Assembly (NCBI RefSeq): GCF_024397895.1
Contig: NZ_CP073346.1
Location: forward strand, 4,588,001 to 4,652,000
Length of the DNA: 64,000 bases
Source: Pseudomonas benzenivorans
GTDB taxonomy: Bacteria; Pseudomonadota; Gammaproteobacteria; Pseudomonadales; Pseudomonadaceae
Direction of reading: 5' to 3'
The notes under the pieces were generated by a model, which saw only the letters and a program-made list of their open reading frames with translations, searched no databases and was not told where the DNA came from. This document shows, piece by piece, positions 47,725 to 55,874 of the stretch (position 1 is the first letter of the stretch; each line of letters begins with the position of its first letter). Position numbers and translations under genes: made by a program.

Positions 47725-49275
47725 TCAGTCGTCCGGGCGCAGCTCATTGGCGACGTGCTCGGCCAGGCCGGCGCCGGCTTCGCTCATGGTCAGGTAGGTG
47801 CGGTCGGCGCCGGCGTCGAGGATGCGCTGGGCGATGTCCTCGTACATGGCATGGGAGGCGATCAGCCCGGGGAATCCCCGTTCGCGCAGCTGGCCGATGG
47901 AGATGATCTTGGTCTCGGGGTCATTGAGCGCCAGGATCACCGCTTTGACGCAAGGCATGTCCAGGCGTTGCCAAAGGAACTGGTCCTCGCCGTCGGCGAA
48001 CAGCGCGCGGCGCCCGGCCTTGTCACAGGCCTCGATGACCACCGGGTCCGAGTCCAGCCCGACCACCTTGAAGCCCTTGCCCTTGAGGTAGTCATAGGCG
48101 GCGCGCCCGGTGCGGCCCATGCCCATGATCAGGATCTGCGCATCGCCGAGCGACACCGGCTGTTCGTCGGGGTGGTGGGTATCACGCTCCAGCGGGATCA
48201 AGTGGCCGGCGAGGCGCTCGTAGAGCGGGTGGGCGAGGCGGCTGAGGGGCGCGGAGATGGCGAAGGACAGGGCCACGGTGATGGCCAGGGGAATCAGCCA
48301 TTGCGGCAGCACCACGCTGGCGACTATCAGGCCGAATTCGCTGTAGTTGGTCAGGCTGACGCTGCTGAGAAAGGCGCTGCGCGCGCGCAGGCGAAACATC
48401 ACGAACAGCAGGAAGAACAGAAAGCCCTTGAGCGGCAGCAGCAGCGCCATGACCACGGCGAAGGCCAGGGCGTCGGCGCCTGGCAGTCCGCTGATGCCGA
48501 TCTGCAGGAAGAAGCCGACCAGGAACACCTCCTTGATGCTCCACAGTGCGTTGGACAGTTCGATGGCGCGCTTGTGCTTGGCCAGCATGGCACCGAAGGC
48601 CAGGGCGCCGAGCTCGGAGCTGAGGCCGAGGGATTCGAAACCGTAGCCGCCGATGACCAGCGCCAGCAGCAGGCCCAGGAGCACCATCAGCTCCTCGTGG
48701 CCACTGGCGTCCAGCAGGCGAAACAGCAAGGGCCGCAGCAAGGGCAGGGCGAATACCAGTAGTGCCCAGGGCGACGGCGCATCGCCGTTGGCCAGGCTCA
48801 TCACCACCAGGGCGATGAGGTCCTGGATGATCAGCACGCCGATCGCCAGCCGGCCGTGAAACGAACGCAATTCGCGCTTGCTCTCCAGTACCTTGGCTGC
48901 CAGCACCGTGCTGGAGAAGGACAACGCAACCGAAAGCAGCAATGCCTCGCGCCAGTGCAGCTCGAGGATCAGCACGATGGCGGCGAGAAACAGCAGGCTG
49001 GAGATGAAAAAGTGCAGCAGGCCGCCGCCAATCACTTCGCGCCGCACCAGGTTGCTCAGTTTCAGCTTGAGTCCGACGGTGAACAGCAGCAACAGGACGC
49101 CAAGGTGGGAGACGTGGGTGAGTATCGAGCTGTCCAGGGGGCCAATGCGCAGGTATTCGCCCAGACCTGACAGGGTGAAGCCGGCGGCGAGGTAGCCGAC
49201 CAGCGGCGGCAATCCGATGAAGCGCGCGCCCAGGCCCATCACGAACGCGAAGGCGATCCAGCTGGCTTCTAGCAT
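47725..49275 (-). CDS. KefB/YbaL-like cation:proton antiporter with NAD-binding domain
   Basis: A 516-residue protein of the CPA2 antiporter family. N-terminal Na/H exchanger-like membrane domain (about 1-380, with the QDL segment VLIIQDLIALVVMSL) is followed by a cytoplasmic RCK/TrkA-N domain with the nucleotide motif ILIMGMGRTGRAAYDYL (GxGxxG). ATG 49275 is used in place of TTG 49281. It is not obviously part of purine breakdown, though it lies within the cluster. Confidence 0.9.
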   Translation of the reverse strand: MLEASWIAFAFVMGLGARFIGLPPLVGYLAAGFTLSGLGEYLRIGPLDSSILTHVSHLGVLLLLFTVGLKLKLSNLVRREVIGGGLLHFFISSLLFLAAIVLILELHWREALLLSVALSFSSTVLAAKVLESKRELRSFHGRLAIGVLIIQDLIALVVMSLANGDAPSPWALLVFALPLLRPLLFRLLDASGHEELMVLLGLLLALVIGGYGFESLGLSSELGALAFGAMLAKHKRAIELSNALWSIKEVFLVGFFLQIGISGLPGADALAFAVVMALLLPLKGFLFFLLFVMFRLRARSAFLSSVSLTNYSEFGLIVASVVLPQWLIPLAITVALSFAISAPLSRLAHPLYERLAGHLIPLERDTHHPDEQPVSLGDAQILIMGMGRTGRAAYDYLKGKGFKVVGLDSDPVVIEACDKAGRRALFADGEDQFLWQRLDMPCVKAVILALNDPETKIISIGQLRERGFPGLIASHAMYEDIAQRILDAGADRTYLTMSEAGAGLAEHVANELRPDD

Positions 49276-49408
49276 CGGCAACTACCTATCGGCTATCGCG
49301 TGAGGGTACTCCCGTCAATTGTAGCGGGCCGGTCCTGGCCGGCTTCGATGGTGTGGCCGAAGCCGCAGTTTGGGGGCGCGCGAAGCAGAAACGGCGGGCC
49401 TGTGAACG

Positions 49409-49437
49409 GCAAGAGCCCGCCATGGGGCGGGCTCTTG
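49409..49437. terminator. Perfect hairpin between puuD and the antiporter
   Basis: GCAAGAGCCCGCC and GGCGGGCTCTTGC form a 13-bp stem with an ATG-type tight loop 27 bp after the puuD stop. No long T-run on either strand, so termination would be imperfect. Confidence 0.6.
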
Positions 49438-49463
49438 CGCTCTTTGGGGCGAGTGGAGTGTCG

Positions 49464-50762
49464 CTAGTTGATCTGCGCGCCCTTGGCGATCCAGGCGCCG
49501 ATCAGGTCACGCTCTGCCTGGGTCATCTGGGTGATGTTGCCTAGCGGCATGACCTGGCTGGCGACGGTCTGTGCGTGGATCTTCGCCGCCTGCTGCTGGA
49601 TCTGCTGCGGGGTGTCGAGCATCAGGCCGGCCGGGGCGCTGCTGAACATCGGGCTGCTCGGGCTGGCCGAGTGGCACACGGTGCAGCGTTCCTGGATCAC
49701 GCTGTTTACCTTGGTGAAGGCGGCGTCGCCGGCCGCAGCTGCAGCGGGTGCGGCGGGCGTCTCGCTGGCGGCGCTGGCCGCCGGTGCAGGACTTGCCTCC
49801 TCGACCTTGGCGACCATGGCTGCCGGTTCGCTGCTCGCCACGGCGACCGGCGCGGCGGTCGGTGCCGGGCGTACCGGCGCGGTGACGTAGGCCAGGCAGA
49901 TCATGCCGAGGGCCGCGGCCGGCAGGGTCCAGGCGAACCTGTTGCTGTCGTGGCGGGTGTTGAAGTAATGGCGCACCAGCACGGCGAGGATGGCAATGCC
50001 GGCCAGGATCAGCCAGTTGTACTGGCTGCCGTAGGTGCTCGGGAAGTGGTTGCTGATCATGATGAACAGCACCGGCAGGGTGAAGTAGTTGTTGTGGCGC
50101 GAGCGCAGCAGGCCCTTGGCCGGCAATACCGGGTCGGGCTCGCGGTTCTCTTCGATGGCCTTAACCAGGGCACGTTGCGCCGGCATGATGGTGAAGAACA
50201 CGTTGCCGACCATGATGGTGCCGATAATGGCGCCGACGTGGATGTAGGCCGCACGACCGCTGAAGATCAGGCTGAAGCCCCAGGCCGCGGCGATCAGCAG
50301 CACGAACAGCACTGCGCCGAGCAGGGCCGGGCGCTTGCCCAGGGCCGAGTCGCAGAGCAAGTGGTAGGCCACATAGCCGGCAATCATCGAGCCGAAGCCG
50401 ATGACAATGGCCATCGCCGGTGCCAGATCGACGCCAGGCTTGACCAGGTACAGGCTCGGGTTGAGGTAATAGACCACCAGCATCAGGGCGACGCCCGACA
50501 GCCAGGTGGCGTAGGCCTCCCATTTGAACCAGTGCAGGTTGTCCGGCATCTTCGGCGGGGCCAGCTTGTACTTCTCCAGGTGGTAGATGCCGCCGCCGTG
50601 GATCGCCCAGAGGTCGCCGGACAGGCCGTCGCGGGGGTTGCTGCGGTTGAGGTTGTTCTCCAGCCAGACGAAATAGAAGGATGCGCCGATCCAGGCGATG
50701 CCGGTGATCATATGGATCCAGCGGATGCCCAGGTTCAGCCATTCAGTCAAATGTGCTTCCAC
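49464..50762 (-). CDS. puuD: Urate hydroxylase PuuD with C-terminal cytochrome c domain
   Basis: A 432-residue membrane urate oxidase that makes 5-hydroxyisourate and passes electrons to the respiratory chain instead of oxygen. The N-terminal half has eight or so membrane segments (WIHMITGIAWIGASFYFVWL; AIHGGGIYHLEKYK). An Ala/Pro-rich linker (residues about 320-355) leads to a heme c domain with CTVCHSASP. Start GTG 50762 has AGAGG 8 nt upstream. Last gene of puuE-uraD-alc-allA-puuD. Confidence 0.93.
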   Translation of the reverse strand: MEAHLTEWLNLGIRWIHMITGIAWIGASFYFVWLENNLNRSNPRDGLSGDLWAIHGGGIYHLEKYKLAPPKMPDNLHWFKWEAYATWLSGVALMLVVYYLNPSLYLVKPGVDLAPAMAIVIGFGSMIAGYVAYHLLCDSALGKRPALLGAVLFVLLIAAAWGFSLIFSGRAAYIHVGAIIGTIMVGNVFFTIMPAQRALVKAIEENREPDPVLPAKGLLRSRHNNYFTLPVLFIMISNHFPSTYGSQYNWLILAGIAILAVLVRHYFNTRHDSNRFAWTLPAAALGMICLAYVTAPVRPAPTAAPVAVASSEPAAMVAKVEEASPAPAASAASETPAAPAAAAAGDAAFTKVNSVIQERCTVCHSASPSSPMFSSAPAGLMLDTPQQIQQQAAKIHAQTVASQVMPLGNITQMTQAERDLIGAWIAKGAQIN

Positions 50763-50811
50763 AGTGTGTACCTCTTTCCCAGTGCCGGCGTGCCGGTCCC
50801 CTGGGCTTCTC

Positions 50812-51315
50812 TTATTGGTGGGGGTCGAGGAGCAGTTGCTCTGTCTCGGTAAAGAAATGCTCATCGCAGTTGTTGCCAGAACCACTGCGATCAACCACCA
50901 GGAAGTCATCCCGCTTTTCGATCGTCAGCACCGGGTGGTGCCAGACGCCGCGATGGTAATTAATGCCCTGCCTGCCGTTGCTGCGGAAGGCGCGGACCAA
51001 GCCTGATACAGGTGCATCGCCAAGTGGCGCGACCACGATCAGAAAGGGGTGGCCGAGCAGCGGCACGAAGGCCTGGCTGCCCAGCGGATGGCGCTCCAGC
51101 ATGCGCACGGTCAGCGGCATGTCCAGGGCCTCGGCACTGAAGATGCTGATGATCGCCTGATCCTGCGGCTCGGCCGTCTCGACCGTCGCCAGCTTGTGGT
51201 AGCGGCGAGTCGACCCGTTGTTGATCATGAAGAACTCGCTGCCGTCGGTTTCGATAACGTCGCCGAAGGGGGCGAAGGTTTCTTTGCTCAAGGGCTCGAT
51301 GATCAGTTTACGCAT
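50812..51315 (-). CDS. allA: Ureidoglycolate lyase
   Basis: A 167-residue cupin-like enzyme that splits ureidoglycolate to glyoxylate and urea. Visible: PLSKETFAPFGDVIE at the start, EFFMINNGSTRRYHKL and the active-site region INYHRGVWHHPVLTIE. Length matches AllA. Between alc and puuD on the same strand with short gaps, it supplies glyoxylate to Gcl. Confidence 0.95.
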   Translation of the reverse strand: MRKLIIEPLSKETFAPFGDVIETDGSEFFMINNGSTRRYHKLATVETAEPQDQAIISIFSAEALDMPLTVRMLERHPLGSQAFVPLLGHPFLIVVAPLGDAPVSGLVRAFRSNGRQGINYHRGVWHHPVLTIEKRDDFLVVDRSGSGNNCDEHFFTETEQLLLDPHQ

Positions 51316-51377
51316 GTCGGTCTACTTGTTCTCTGTTGCATGAAGGCCCCCGCAGCCGCAGCGAGGGGGCCAGGGGC

Positions 51378-52373
51378 TTACTTGCTGACTTTGCCGAACA
51401 GGCGCAGACGGCTGATGCCGCCGTCGGGGAGCACGTTCAGGCGTACATGGGTGATCGGGCCGAGGGCCTGGATCTGCTCGACGAACTCGTGCTCGGCGTG
51501 CATGGACAGTTTCTGGCTCGGCAGCAGCTCGCGCCAGAACAGACTCTGGGTTTCGATCTGGCTGTCGGTGCCGCCCTTGACGAAGGCGCCCTGGATCGAG
51601 CAGCTGTCCGGATAGTTGCCCTTGAAGTGCAGGGTGTCGACGACGATGCGCTCGATTTCGCCGGGATGGCCGAGGGCGACTATCACCCAGTCGTTGCCCG
51701 GGGTGCGGCGGCGCGCGGTCTCCCAACCATCGCCCATATTGATGCCGCGGCCCGGGTTGAGGATGTTGCTCATGCGGCCGAAGTGCTCATCGGAGCAAGC
51801 CAGGGCGCGTCCGCCATTCAGCGCGGCGGCCAGGTCGACCTGCTCGTTGTCGCCGACCGAGGACCAGTCGCGGAACGGCACGCCATAGACGCGCAGACGG
51901 GCGACGCCGCCATCGGGGTAGATGTTGAAGCGCAGGTGGGTGAAGGCCTGGGCGTTGGCGATCTCGTGGTAGTGGTGGTTGTTGCCCTGCAGCTCCACCG
52001 CCGGCAGCACCTCGGTCCACTCGGTGGCGTCGGTCGGGTCGCCCTCGGCGACGAAGCAGCCTTCCAGGGAGGCGGACGGCGGGAAGTTGCCGGTGAAGAA
52101 GCTGGTGTCGATGTCCACGCCCTTGATCGAGCCGGGCACGCCCAGGCGGATCACCGCGCTGTCATAGCCTTCGAAGCGCTTGCGCCGCGATTCCCAGCCA
52201 TCCATCCACTTGCCGTTGTCGTCGAACACGCCTTCCTTCCACACCGCGGGCGTCGGCTGGAACAGGCGGTTGACGTCGGCGAACCAGTCGTCGGTGACCG
52301 AGATGGCCTTGGTGCCGAGGCGGGCGTCGGCGAGGTTGACGTATTTCTCGAAGGGTACGGCGTAAGCTTTCAT
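51378..52373 (-). CDS. alc: Allantoicase
   Basis: A 331-residue enzyme that hydrolyses allantoate to ureidoglycolate and urea. Two homologous jelly-roll repeats are visible: [39 protein letters not shown] near residues 50-95 and [36 protein letters not shown] near 215-255. Length and duplication are those of the family. In the puuE operon, it uses the allantoate made by PuuE. Confidence 0.96.
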   Translation of the reverse strand: MKAYAVPFEKYVNLADARLGTKAISVTDDWFADVNRLFQPTPAVWKEGVFDDNGKWMDGWESRRKRFEGYDSAVIRLGVPGSIKGVDIDTSFFTGNFPPSASLEGCFVAEGDPTDATEWTEVLPAVELQGNNHHYHEIANAQAFTHLRFNIYPDGGVARLRVYGVPFRDWSSVGDNEQVDLAAALNGGRALACSDEHFGRMSNILNPGRGINMGDGWETARRRTPGNDWVIVALGHPGEIERIVVDTLHFKGNYPDSCSIQGAFVKGGTDSQIETQSLFWRELLPSQKLSMHAEHEFVEQIQALGPITHVRLNVLPDGGISRLRLFGKVSK

Positions 52374-52421
52374 GGATGATCTGCCTTAACGGTTGGCGTG
52401 AATTGGGGGCGTTGCGCGCGG

Positions 52422-52937
52422 CTAGAGTTGCTGCAGGCGGAACAGCGCGATCTTGTTGATCTCGGCCAGGGCGCGGGTGAACTCCTGCTCCGGCGAGTTG
52501 TGGATGCGCTCCTCGAAGGCCGCCAGGATCTGATGCCGATCGCTGCCCTTGACCGCCATGATGAAGGGGAAGCCGAACTTCGCCTTGTAGGCGTCGTTCA
52601 ATTCGGTGAAGCGGGCAAACTCTTCGGCGGTGCACTGGTTGATCCCGGCGCCGGCCTGTTCGGAGGTGCTGGAGGCGGTCAGCTCGCCGCGTACCGCAGC
52701 CTTGCCGGCCAGATCCGGGTGAGCGTTGATCAGGGCCAGCTGGGCTTCGCGGCTGGCGCTGAGCAGCAGGTCGGCCATGCGCTGATGCAGTCCGTCGACT
52801 TCGTCGAGGCCGCTGTCCAGGCCCAGGTCGTAGGCCTGTTCGGCCACCCAGGGCGAGTGTTCATAGATGTCGGCGAAGGCTTGGACGAAGTCCGCGCGCG
52901 AGAGTTGCGACGGCGTCAGGGTCTGAAAGCGGCTCAT
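52422..52937 (-). CDS. uraD: OHCU decarboxylase
   Basis: A 171-residue helical enzyme that decarboxylates 2-oxo-4-hydroxy-4-carboxy-5-ureidoimidazoline to S-allantoin. The family motif LINAHPDLAGKAAV and EFARFTELNDAYKAKFGFPFIMAVKG are present. Its ATG overlaps the puuE stop codon (ATGA, 52934-52937), indicating coupling. Confidence 0.96.
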   Translation of the reverse strand: MSRFQTLTPSQLSRADFVQAFADIYEHSPWVAEQAYDLGLDSGLDEVDGLHQRMADLLLSASREAQLALINAHPDLAGKAAVRGELTASSTSEQAGAGINQCTAEEFARFTELNDAYKAKFGFPFIMAVKGSDRHQILAAFEERIHNSPEQEFTRALAEINKIALFRLQQL

Positions 52938-53866
52938 TGTGCGCGCTCCTCTTTGAACGGGTGGGCGGCGTGCCAGTGACGGGCGATGTCGACGCGGCGA
53001 GCGAACCAGACCTTGTCATGGCCCTTGACGTAGTCGATGAAGCGCGCCAGCGCGGCCATGCGCGCCGGCCGGCCGAGCAGGCGGCAATGCATGCCGATGG
53101 ACAGCATCTTCGGTGCGCCTTCGGCCCCTTCGGCGTAGAGCACGTCGAAGGCGTCCTTCAGGTACTTGAAGAAGTCGTCGCCGGTATTGAAACCCTGCAC
53201 CTGGGTGAAACGCATGTCGTTGGTGTCCAGGGTATAGGGGATCACCAGGTGGGGATTGGCCGCGGTGCTGGCCGGGTCCCAGTAGGGCAGGTCGTCGTCA
53301 TAGGTGTCGGAGTCATAGAGGAAGCCACCTTCCTCGCGGACGATGCGCCGGGTATTGGGGCCGGTGCGTCCGGTGTACCAGCCCAGCGGCCGCTCACCGG
53401 TCAGATCGGTGAGGATGCGAATGGCTTCGAGCATGTGCTCGCGCTCCTGGGCCTCGTCCATGTACTGGTAATCGATCCAGCGGTAGCCATGGCTGCAGAT
53501 CTCATGGCCGGCTGCAGCCATGGCCTTGATCACGTCCGGATGGCGCTGGGCGGCCAGGGCCACGGCGAAGATGGTCAGCGGAATGGCGTGCTTGTCGAAC
53601 AGCTTGAGCAGGCGCCAGACACCGGCGCGGCTGCCGTACTCGTAGAGCGACTCCATGCTCATGTTGCGCTCGCCTTGCAGCGGCTGTGCAGCCACCATCT
53701 CGGAGAGGAAGGCCTCGGACTCCTTGTCGCCGTGCAGCACGTTGCGCTCGCCGCCTTCCTCGTAGTTGAGCACGAACGACAGGGCGATCCGGGCATCGCC
53801 CGGCCAATGCGGATGCGGAGGGTTGTTGGCGTAACCGATCAGGTCGCGTGGGTAGTCGGCACTCAC
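52934..53866 (-). CDS. puuE: Allantoinase PuuE (polysaccharide-deacetylase-like)
   Basis: A 310-residue metal-independent allantoinase of the NodB/polysaccharide deacetylase fold, opening S-allantoin to allantoate. Visible blocks: YPRDLIGYANNPPHPHWPGDARIALSF (PuuE start), ICSHGYRWIDYQYMDEAQE and the C-terminal MLSIGMHCRLLGRPARMAAL. Start GTG 53866 with AAGGA 8 nt upstream is preferred; the frame extends upstream through the operators without other start support. First gene of the urate-degradation operon. Confidence 0.95.
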   Translation of the reverse strand: MSADYPRDLIGYANNPPHPHWPGDARIALSFVLNYEEGGERNVLHGDKESEAFLSEMVAAQPLQGERNMSMESLYEYGSRAGVWRLLKLFDKHAIPLTIFAVALAAQRHPDVIKAMAAAGHEICSHGYRWIDYQYMDEAQEREHMLEAIRILTDLTGERPLGWYTGRTGPNTRRIVREEGGFLYDSDTYDDDLPYWDPASTAANPHLVIPYTLDTNDMRFTQVQGFNTGDDFFKYLKDAFDVLYAEGAEGAPKMLSIGMHCRLLGRPARMAALARFIDYVKGHDKVWFARRVDIARHWHAAHPFKEERAQ

Positions 53867-53944
53867 TGCAGTCTTCCTTCTTGGCGATGTGGCGGTCTCT
53901 GCGTAGCCCATGGGTTTCACGGCTACGCAACCGTGATGGAGTAA

Positions 53945-53979
53945 TTGTATACAAAGATGTTGGATTTTTGTAAATACAA
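53945..53979. promoter_or_regulatory. GntR-type operators upstream of puuE
   Basis: Perfect TTGTATACAA (53945-53954) and, 23 nt further, wide-spacer TTGTAAATACAA (53968-53979) inside the longer dyad TTTGTA-AA-TACAAA. About 80 bp upstream of the puuE start. Confidence 0.72.
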
Positions 53980-54124
53980 AATTTGACTCGTTCTTTTCCT
54001 CCGGCCGTGGGAAGTCTTTCCGTACTGCCAGGCCAGGCGTCCACAAGCGGTCGATGACTGATTTCAGTGTGCTGCCCATGGTGCCGCAGGCGGCGGCCCG
54101 GCGCGGGATGGGTAGCGAGGATTA

Positions 54125-54134
54125 TTGTGTACAA
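54125..54134. promoter_or_regulatory. GntR-type operator upstream of uraH
   Basis: TTGTGTACAA, a perfect match to TTGTRYACAA, in the puuE/uraH divergent region about 155 bp before the uraH ATG. The 145 bp between this site and the puuE pair hold no further match. Confidence 0.7.
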
Positions 54135-54286
54135 TAAGCACTAAAAACTGTTCCATATTTAGTTTTCCGTGCTATGCTCCGCCCAGGTCAAGGTCGCTCG
54201 AGTCCGTGCGATCCGGTGATTTTCGACAAGAGTAGAGGAGGTGTGGCGTCCAGGTGGCCTGCGGCCGCTGCGGATGCCCAGAACCA

Positions 54287-54640
54287 ATGGGACGATTGAC
54301 GACACATGTTCTGGATGCGGCGCACGGCTGCCCCGGCAGCGCGCTGAAGATCGAGTTGTACCGCGTCGAAGGCGAGCAGCTTGAGCTGCTCACCAGTGTG
54401 CAGACCAACCATGATGGCCGCTGCGACGCGCCGATTCTGCAGGGCGAGGATTTCCGCAGTGGCGTCTATCAACTGCATTTCCATGCCGGCGACTACTACC
54501 GTGGGCGCGGCGTGGCGCTGCCCAGTCCCGCATTTCTCGATGTGGTGGTGCTGCGCTTCGGCATCGATGCCGACCAGGATCACTACCACGTGCCGCTGCT
54601 CATCTCGCCTTACAGCTACTCCACCTACCGCGGAAGCTGA
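54287..54640 (+). CDS. uraH: 5-hydroxyisourate hydrolase (transthyretin-like)
   Basis: A 117-residue enzyme that hydrolyses 5-hydroxyisourate to OHCU. The N-terminal signature [14 protein letters not shown], the middle [14 protein letters not shown] and the invariant C-terminal YRGS are present. The ATG at 54287 gives the usual family start, but its upstream sequence is weak. An in-frame GTG at 54254, 11 nt after GAGGAGGT, would add a Cys-rich extension ([10 protein letters not shown]). It has no signal peptide. Divergent from puuE. Confidence 0.93.
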   Translation: MGRLTTHVLDAAHGCPGSALKIELYRVEGEQLELLTSVQTNHDGRCDAPILQGEDFRSGVYQLHFHAGDYYRGRGVALPSPAFLDVVVLRFGIDADQDHYHVPLLISPYSYSTYRGS

Positions 54641-54681
54641 AAGCAATGCTTGTCACCCTCTGACTCTTAGCACGAGTCGTT

Positions 54682-54705
54682 AGCCCGCACCTAGCGGGCT
54701 TTTTT
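54682..54705 (+). terminator. uraH terminator (its T-tract is the IS target site)
   Basis: AGCCCGC-ACCTA-GCGGGCT followed by T6. The T-run and AT (54700-54707) are duplicated at the far side of the IS element. Confidence 0.88.
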
Positions 54706-54707
54706 AT

Positions 54708-55743
54708 GGCTATGTACCAACGATGTGTTGCGAGTACTAATCTAAACGGCAGAGTTCCAATCAGGAGGTCTGCCGATTATGGATACTCAAGCCTTTCACC
54801 ACTGGCTGGCTCAACTGAGCCAACTCAGCGCCCATCAGAAATCTACGCTTCATCAGGCACTGCGGAACCCGCCGGCGACAGAAGTGCTCGATTGCCTGCC
54901 GGCGCTGCAGCGTTGCCCGCATTGCCAGACCAATGCGAATCAGCTTGCGCCCTGGGGTTGGTCGCGCAGTCTGCGCCGCTATCGTTGCCGTAGTTGTCGA
55001 CGGACTTGCACCGCGCGCTCAGCAACAGGCCTTGCCCGCCTGCACTACCCCGAACGCTGGAAAGACTACGCCCAGGCACTGATTGACGGGCTTAGCGTGC
55101 GCAAGGCGGCCCAGGCATGCGGCATCAGCAAAAACACCGCTTTCCTCTGGAGGCACCGCTTCCTGGCTGCAGCGGCTGAGCATCACGCCACGCATGAGGC
55201 AGGGATTGTCGAAGTGGATGAGACGTTCTTTCTGGAGTCCTTCAAGGGCCAGAGGCAGTTGCCTCGGCCGCCCCGTAAACGAGGTGGGGTGAGCGTGACC
55301 CGCGGCACGGGTAAAGACCAGATCCCGGTGATGGTGGTGCGCGACCGGGAGGGCCACACCGCTGACTTCAAGTTGGCCAAGCTCGATGCCAATCATGTGC
55401 GAGAGGCGTTGATGCCGCTGATCGACCGGGAGGCCGTGCTCTGCAGTGACGGGGCGGCAGTCTATGCCAGCTTTGCCCGGGCACAGGGCATCACCCATCA
55501 GGTCGTGCATGCCCGCCCCGGCCAGCGAGTGCGCCAAGGCGCTTTCCATATTCAGAACGTCAACGCCTACCACAGCCGCTTGAAGAGCTGGATGACCCGC
55601 TTTCACGGCGTGGCCACCCGCTACCTCCCGAATTACCTGGGCTGGCGCCGCATGCTAGAGCGCTATCAGCGGAATATTCGGCCGGCTCACTGCATTCAGG
55701 AGGCGGTAGGCAGAACCCTGCAACACGCTATTGGTACATAGCC
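54708..55743 (+). mobile_element. IS1595-family insertion sequence, complete, 1036 bp
   Basis: Ends in perfect 13-bp inverted repeats GGCTATGTACCAA (54708-54720) and TTGGTACATAGCC (55731-55743), with a further shared GTGTTGC four bases inside each. An 8-bp direct repeat TTTTTTAT flanks it (54700-54707 and 55744-55751), the size expected for IS1595. One intact transposase gene fills the element, so it is probably recent and possibly still active. Confidence 0.93.
54779..55741 (+). CDS. IS1595-family transposase
   Basis: A 320-residue DDE-type transposase (DDE_Tnp_IS1595). N-terminal zinc ribbon CPHCQ...CRSCRRTC (residues about 45-80), then a helix-turn-helix ([21 protein letters not shown]) and the catalytic domain with the first Asp in [12 protein letters not shown], the second in [13 protein letters not shown] and the N/H/E-type end [17 protein letters not shown]. 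The frame is unbroken. It stops inside the right inverted repeat. Confidence 0.95.
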   Translation: MDTQAFHHWLAQLSQLSAHQKSTLHQALRNPPATEVLDCLPALQRCPHCQTNANQLAPWGWSRSLRRYRCRSCRRTCTARSATGLARLHYPERWKDYAQALIDGLSVRKAAQACGISKNTAFLWRHRFLAAAAEHHATHEAGIVEVDETFFLESFKGQRQLPRPPRKRGGVSVTRGTGKDQIPVMVVRDREGHTADFKLAKLDANHVREALMPLIDREAVLCSDGAAVYASFARAQGITHQVVHARPGQRVRQGAFHIQNVNAYHSRLKSWMTRFHGVATRYLPNYLGWRRMLERYQRNIRPAHCIQEAVGRTLQHAIGT

Positions 55744-55751
55744 TTTTTTAT
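55744..55751. repeat. Right copy of the 8-bp IS target duplication
   Basis: TTTTTTAT, identical to 54700-54707 on the left side of the IS element. Confidence 0.9.
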
Positions 55752-55791
55752 GGGCGAGCGGGGCTGGCGAGGCGACTGGGCCAGAGACGCA

Positions 55792-55815
55792 AAGGCCGGC
55801 TGCGATGCCGGCCTT
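55792..55815. terminator. Terminator-like hairpin after the chemoreceptor gene
   Basis: AAGGCCGGC-TGCGAT-GCCGGCCTT about 60 bp after the chemoreceptor stop. Short T-stretches on both strands. Confidence 0.6.
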
Positions 55816-55874
55816 CTTGCCTGTTTCGAAAGGTTTGCACGAATCCGCTACCGGTCTCGCGCAATCCTGGTGCC

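Noticed and set aside
53981..53990. TTTGACTCG next to the puuE operators as a TetR-type site
   Set aside because: Only the left arm is present; no GGTCA arm at the 4-nt spacing.
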